Assembly (NCBI GenBank): GCA_020631175.1
Contig: JAHDHT010000001.1
Coordinates: forward strand, 30,474-37,350
DNA: 6,877 bases
Source: Chitinophagales bacterium
GTDB lineage: Bacteria; Bacteroidota; Bacteroidia; Chitinophagales; JAHDHT01
Direction: 5' to 3'
Shown: positions 6,092 to 6,877 of the stretch, piece by piece
Position numbering within the stretch: position 1 is the stretch's first letter
How the letters are laid out: each line of letters starts with the position of its first letter
Notes under the pieces: generated by a model
The model's database searches: none
The model's input: only the letters and a program-made list of their open reading frames with translations
Told to the model about the DNA's origin: nothing
Translations under genes and position numbers: made by a program

Positions 6092-6877
6092 TTATTCAGT
6101 AATAATTAATTTCTTGTTTACTACCGAAGTTCCATCATGTATTTGAATAAAATAAATGCCGGCATTTAATCCGTTAAGATCAAAAGAAGTATTTCCGGAA
6201 TTAATAATTTTTGTGGCAATTACTTTTCCGTCGATACTGATTAATGAAGCTGTTGCATTCATGTTGCTTACAACATTAACATAATTACTTGCCGGATTTG
6301 GGAAAACGTTTACATCTAAAATATTTTCCTCAATTCTTTCAGTTGGTAAAGTATGCGAATAATTATCGATTACTTCTATTTCAATAATTTCTTCAACTTC
6401 TCTTGCACCGTTAGTACAACCACTAATCACAACGTCATCAATGTATATCCAATCAGAATTTCCTGATGCGTCATTTCTGAAACGGAATCTTGTTGTTGAT
6501 GTAAATGTTCCGGTTATGGTTACTGATTCAAAATAACGTTGATTGTTATTAAAGTCAGTTCCTCTTGCCAAGCTTACTAAGGTCTGATAAGATGAACCAC
6601 CATTAGTTGAAGCTTGTAACCAAAAGTCTTCATTGTTTTCCATTGACCTTGGATAATAAGTGAAGTCGATAGTTACTTCTTCAAAACCAGCCAGGTTGAG
6701 ATTGTCGGTTGTCATTGTAGAAGTGGAAGTGTTATCTCTTAGTCTTATACAGTACGAACCACTATTGGCATAATTTGAATCATTCGCACTTCTTCTACAG
6801 TCAGATCCTCCATCATTCCAGATTCCCCAACCGCTATCGAAGTTGTTTGAATCAATAACCACGTTTGTGCATCCTCC
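6092..6877 (-). CDS. T9SS type A sorting domain protein with MAM/jelly-roll-like domain (partial, N-terminus outside window)
   Basis: The frame is open to the right edge, so only the C-terminal 261 residues are visible. A GTG at 6860-6862 is an internal Val codon, not a credible start. Next to the edge is a beta-sandwich domain of about 150 residues: SNNFDSGWGIWNDGGSDC near its start, SYCIRLRDN, then VTIDFTYYP, FRFRNDASGNSDWIYIDDV and VVISGC at the end. This pattern resembles MAM/concanavalin-like jelly-roll domains of secreted Bacteroidota proteins. An acidic linker follows (EVEEIIEIEVID), then the T9SS type A sorting domain (about 6092-6318) with VNVFPNPASNYVNV, LISIDGKVI, GLNAGIYFIQI and the end VVNKKLIITE. 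The protein is expected to be secreted across the outer membrane. The catalytic or binding part, if any, lies outside. GGCTN at the edge resembles SGCTN at the end of the domain, hinting at a preceding copy. Confidence 0.92.
   Translation of the reverse strand, partial: GGCTNVVIDSNNFDSGWGIWNDGGSDCRRSANDSNYANSGSYCIRLRDNTSTSTMTTDNLNLAGFEEVTIDFTYYPRSMENNEDFWLQASTNGGSSYQTLVSLARGTDFNNNQRYFESVTITGTFTSTTRFRFRNDASGNSDWIYIDDVVISGCTNGAREVEEIIEIEVIDNYSHTLPTERIEENILDVNVFPNPASNYVNVVSNMNATASLISIDGKVIATKIINSGNTSFDLNGLNAGIYFIQIHDGTSVVNKKLIITE

Overview
The window looks like a chromosomal segment of a Bacteroidota (Bacteroidetes) bacterium, probably from the Flavobacteriales or a related marine or freshwater lineage. 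The evidence is two different secreted proteins ending in type IX secretion system (T9SS) sorting domains, a -7 element matching the Bacteroidota consensus TAnnTTTG, start codons preceded by A/T-rich sequence rather than Shine-Dalgarno sites, a DUF2853 protein, and AT-rich intergenic DNA. There are seven protein genes, no RNA gene, no mobile element and no CRISPR array. One gene is cut by the right edge.

Left part (about 180-2080): a tight three-gene plus-strand cluster, probably an operon. It encodes a LemA-family lipoprotein, a small soluble TPM-domain protein, and a membrane-anchored TPM-domain protein with a signal peptide, one transmembrane helix and a long glycine-rich tail. LemA and TPM (YgcG-like) proteins often occur together and are thought to act in the cell envelope, but their biochemistry is poorly defined.

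Middle (about 2083-4760): a gene-free leader of 332 bases with a good Bacteroidota promoter. It precedes a 763-residue secreted, cysteine-containing, Ig-like repeat protein with a T9SS C-terminal sorting domain, and a strong intrinsic terminator closes the gene. Codon choice changes within this gene: the 5' fifth is rich in NCG and GGC codons, and the rest uses AT-ending codons.

Right part (about 4836-6877): a short lipoprotein with a conserved Cys/His pattern suggestive of an NlpC/P60- or CHAP-like cysteine peptidase fold and a GTG start; a small cytoplasmic DUF2853 protein; a pair of intrinsic terminators; and, convergent on the minus strand, the C-terminal part of a second T9SS cargo. That cargo carries at least one beta-sandwich (MAM/jelly-roll-like) domain, and the edge residues suggest another copy lies just outside.

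Nothing here clearly amounts to an undescribed multi-gene system. The best leads are the uncharacterised Cys/His lipoprotein, the codon mosaic with an internal repeat in the large cargo gene, and the paired soluble and anchored TPM proteins beside LemA.
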